64,000 bases of DNA from Dyella sp. BiH032 (GTDB lineage: Bacteria; Pseudomonadota; Gammaproteobacteria; Xanthomonadales; Rhodanobacteraceae). The notes under the pieces are model-generated. The model was not told the origin of the DNA. It did not search any database and saw nothing but the letters and a program-made list of their open reading frames with translations. The stretch is from NCBI RefSeq assembly GCF_031954525.1, contig NZ_CP134867.1:1426001-1490000 (forward strand), in the 5' to 3' direction. This document shows positions 63,329-64,000 of the stretch, in pieces. Both the position numbers and the translations under genes were made by a program. Positions within the stretch are counted from its first letter, which is position 1; each line of letters begins with the position of its first letter.

Positions 63329-64000
63329 TGACGACGCTGGCGATCAACCAGGCCTGGGGCCTGAAAAATCTCTTCTCGGCCTTCCATCCGATGGGCGGCG
63401 GCGACGCTCGCGAGACGGGCGCCGTACCGCAGGGCGCATCGGCGCCGGTGCCCCGCCGCTGCCGCGCGATCGCGGTGGCCGGCGGCAAAGGCGGCGTCGG
63501 CAAGTCCACCGTGGCGGTGAACCTCGGCATGTCGCTGGCGATGGCCGGCCGCGAGGTCGCGCTGCTGGATGCCGACATGGGCATGGCCAACCTCGACGTG
63601 CTGCTGGGCCTGCAGCCGGCGCGCCACATCGGCCATCTGCTGGACGGCAGCTGCACGCTGAGCGAACTGATGCTGCCGGCGCCGCACGGGCTGAAGGTGA
63701 TCCCGGCCGGCTCCGGCGCGCGGCGCCTGGCCCAGCTGGATACGCGCGAGCACGCCGCGGTGATCCGCGCCTTCGACGAGCTGCCCGATCCGCCGGAATT
63801 CCTGGTGGTCGACACCGCCGCGGGCGTCTCCGACAACGTGGTGATGTTCGCCGCCGCGGCTGACGACGTGGTGCTGGTGGTCTGCGACGAACCGGCCTCG
63901 CTCACCGACGCCTACGCGCTGACCAAGGTGCTCAGCCGCGACTTCCGCGTGCGGCGCTTCCACGTGGTGGCCAACATGGTGCGCCACGCCGGCGAGGCGC
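63325..64000 (+). CDS. fleN: Flagellar number regulator FleN/FlhG, 3' part missing
   Basis: ParA/MinD-type ATPase; the first 225 residues are in the window. AIAVAGGKGGVGKSTVAVNL is the deviant Walker A (near 54-66), with LLDADMGMANLDVLLGLQP, LLDGSCTLSELMLPAPHGLK and VVDTAAGVSDNVVMFAAAAD. The N-terminal segment AINQAWGLKNLF resembles the FlhG activator helix (DQAxxLR) that stimulates FlhF. In polar flagellates FleN restrains FleQ and limits flagellum number. Confidence 0.95.
   Translation, partial: MMTTLAINQAWGLKNLFSAFHPMGGGDARETGAVPQGASAPVPRRCRAIAVAGGKGGVGKSTVAVNLGMSLAMAGREVALLDADMGMANLDVLLGLQPARHIGHLLDGSCTLSELMLPAPHGLKVIPAGSGARRLAQLDTREHAAVIRAFDELPDPPEFLVVDTAAGVSDNVVMFAAAADDVVLVVCDEPASLTDAYALTKVLSRDFRVRRFHVVANMVRHAGEA

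Overview
The window is a high-GC (roughly two-thirds G+C by eye) chromosomal segment of a gammaproteobacterium of the Xanthomonadales. The flagellar gene order (flgM/N, flgA, flgB-L, fliC-D-S, a PilZ gene, fleQ, fliE-R, flhB-A-F, fleN) and the housekeeping genes (coaD, rsmD, ftsY, mutY) point to the Rhodanobacteraceae (Dyella/Luteibacter/Rhodanobacter-like). The genus is an inference; there is no rRNA gene in the window.

Layout. 1-4.5 kb: choline/glycine betaine osmoprotection. betI-betB read left from a likely BetI operator, and a BCCT transporter gene coupled to a TorF-type outer-membrane protein gene reads right. 4.5-8.4 kb: a secreted M28 peptidase, a PepSY-repeat protein, an Hsp20 chaperone and a DUF4180 protein, all leftward. 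8.5-12.3 kb: tRNA-Phe with its terminator, then yggX, mutY, an AsmA-like gene and ftsY, all leftward. 12.3-18.3 kb, rightward: rsmD, coaD, a lipoprotein, a YfhL-type ferredoxin coupled to ggt, and an MBL hydrolase coupled to a TMEM43-type membrane protein. 18.3-22.3 kb: the glycerol operon glpD-glpF-glpK.

22.8-64 kb is an almost complete polar-flagellum locus. Leftward are mcp-flgA and, from a consensus sigma-28 promoter, flgM-flgN-(EAL/HDOD gene). Rightward are flgBCDEFGHIJKL from a sigma-54-type promoter, fliC from a sigma-28 promoter, fliD-fliS-fliT-like-PilZ, then the master regulator gene fleQ with a perfect CRP/Clp-type palindrome upstream. fliE-fliK follow from a second sigma-54-type promoter, then fliL-fliR, flhB, flhA, flhF and the start of fleN, which is cut by the right edge. 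FleQ/RpoN would drive hook-basal-body genes; FlgM would hold FliA until hook completion; then fliC, flgM and possibly the chemoreceptor operon would be expressed. FlhF/FleN would set pole and number.

Two things stand out. First, a family of about 0.4-0.9 kb mosaic repeats built from many hairpins occurs at five intergenic places (22.4, 27.2, 32.9, 44.8-45.6, 57.1 kb). Two copies lie inside flagellar operons, and one is a large inverted repeat between fleQ and fliE. A signature stem changes on both arms in step between copies, so structure, not coding, appears to be conserved. Second, two small overlapping genes of lower GC between fliK and fliL encode signal-peptide proteins. One carries an HEVGH zinc-protease-like motif and neither is a flagellar component, so this looks like an acquired secreted-protein module. 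All functions are assigned from sequence reading alone; no database search was possible.
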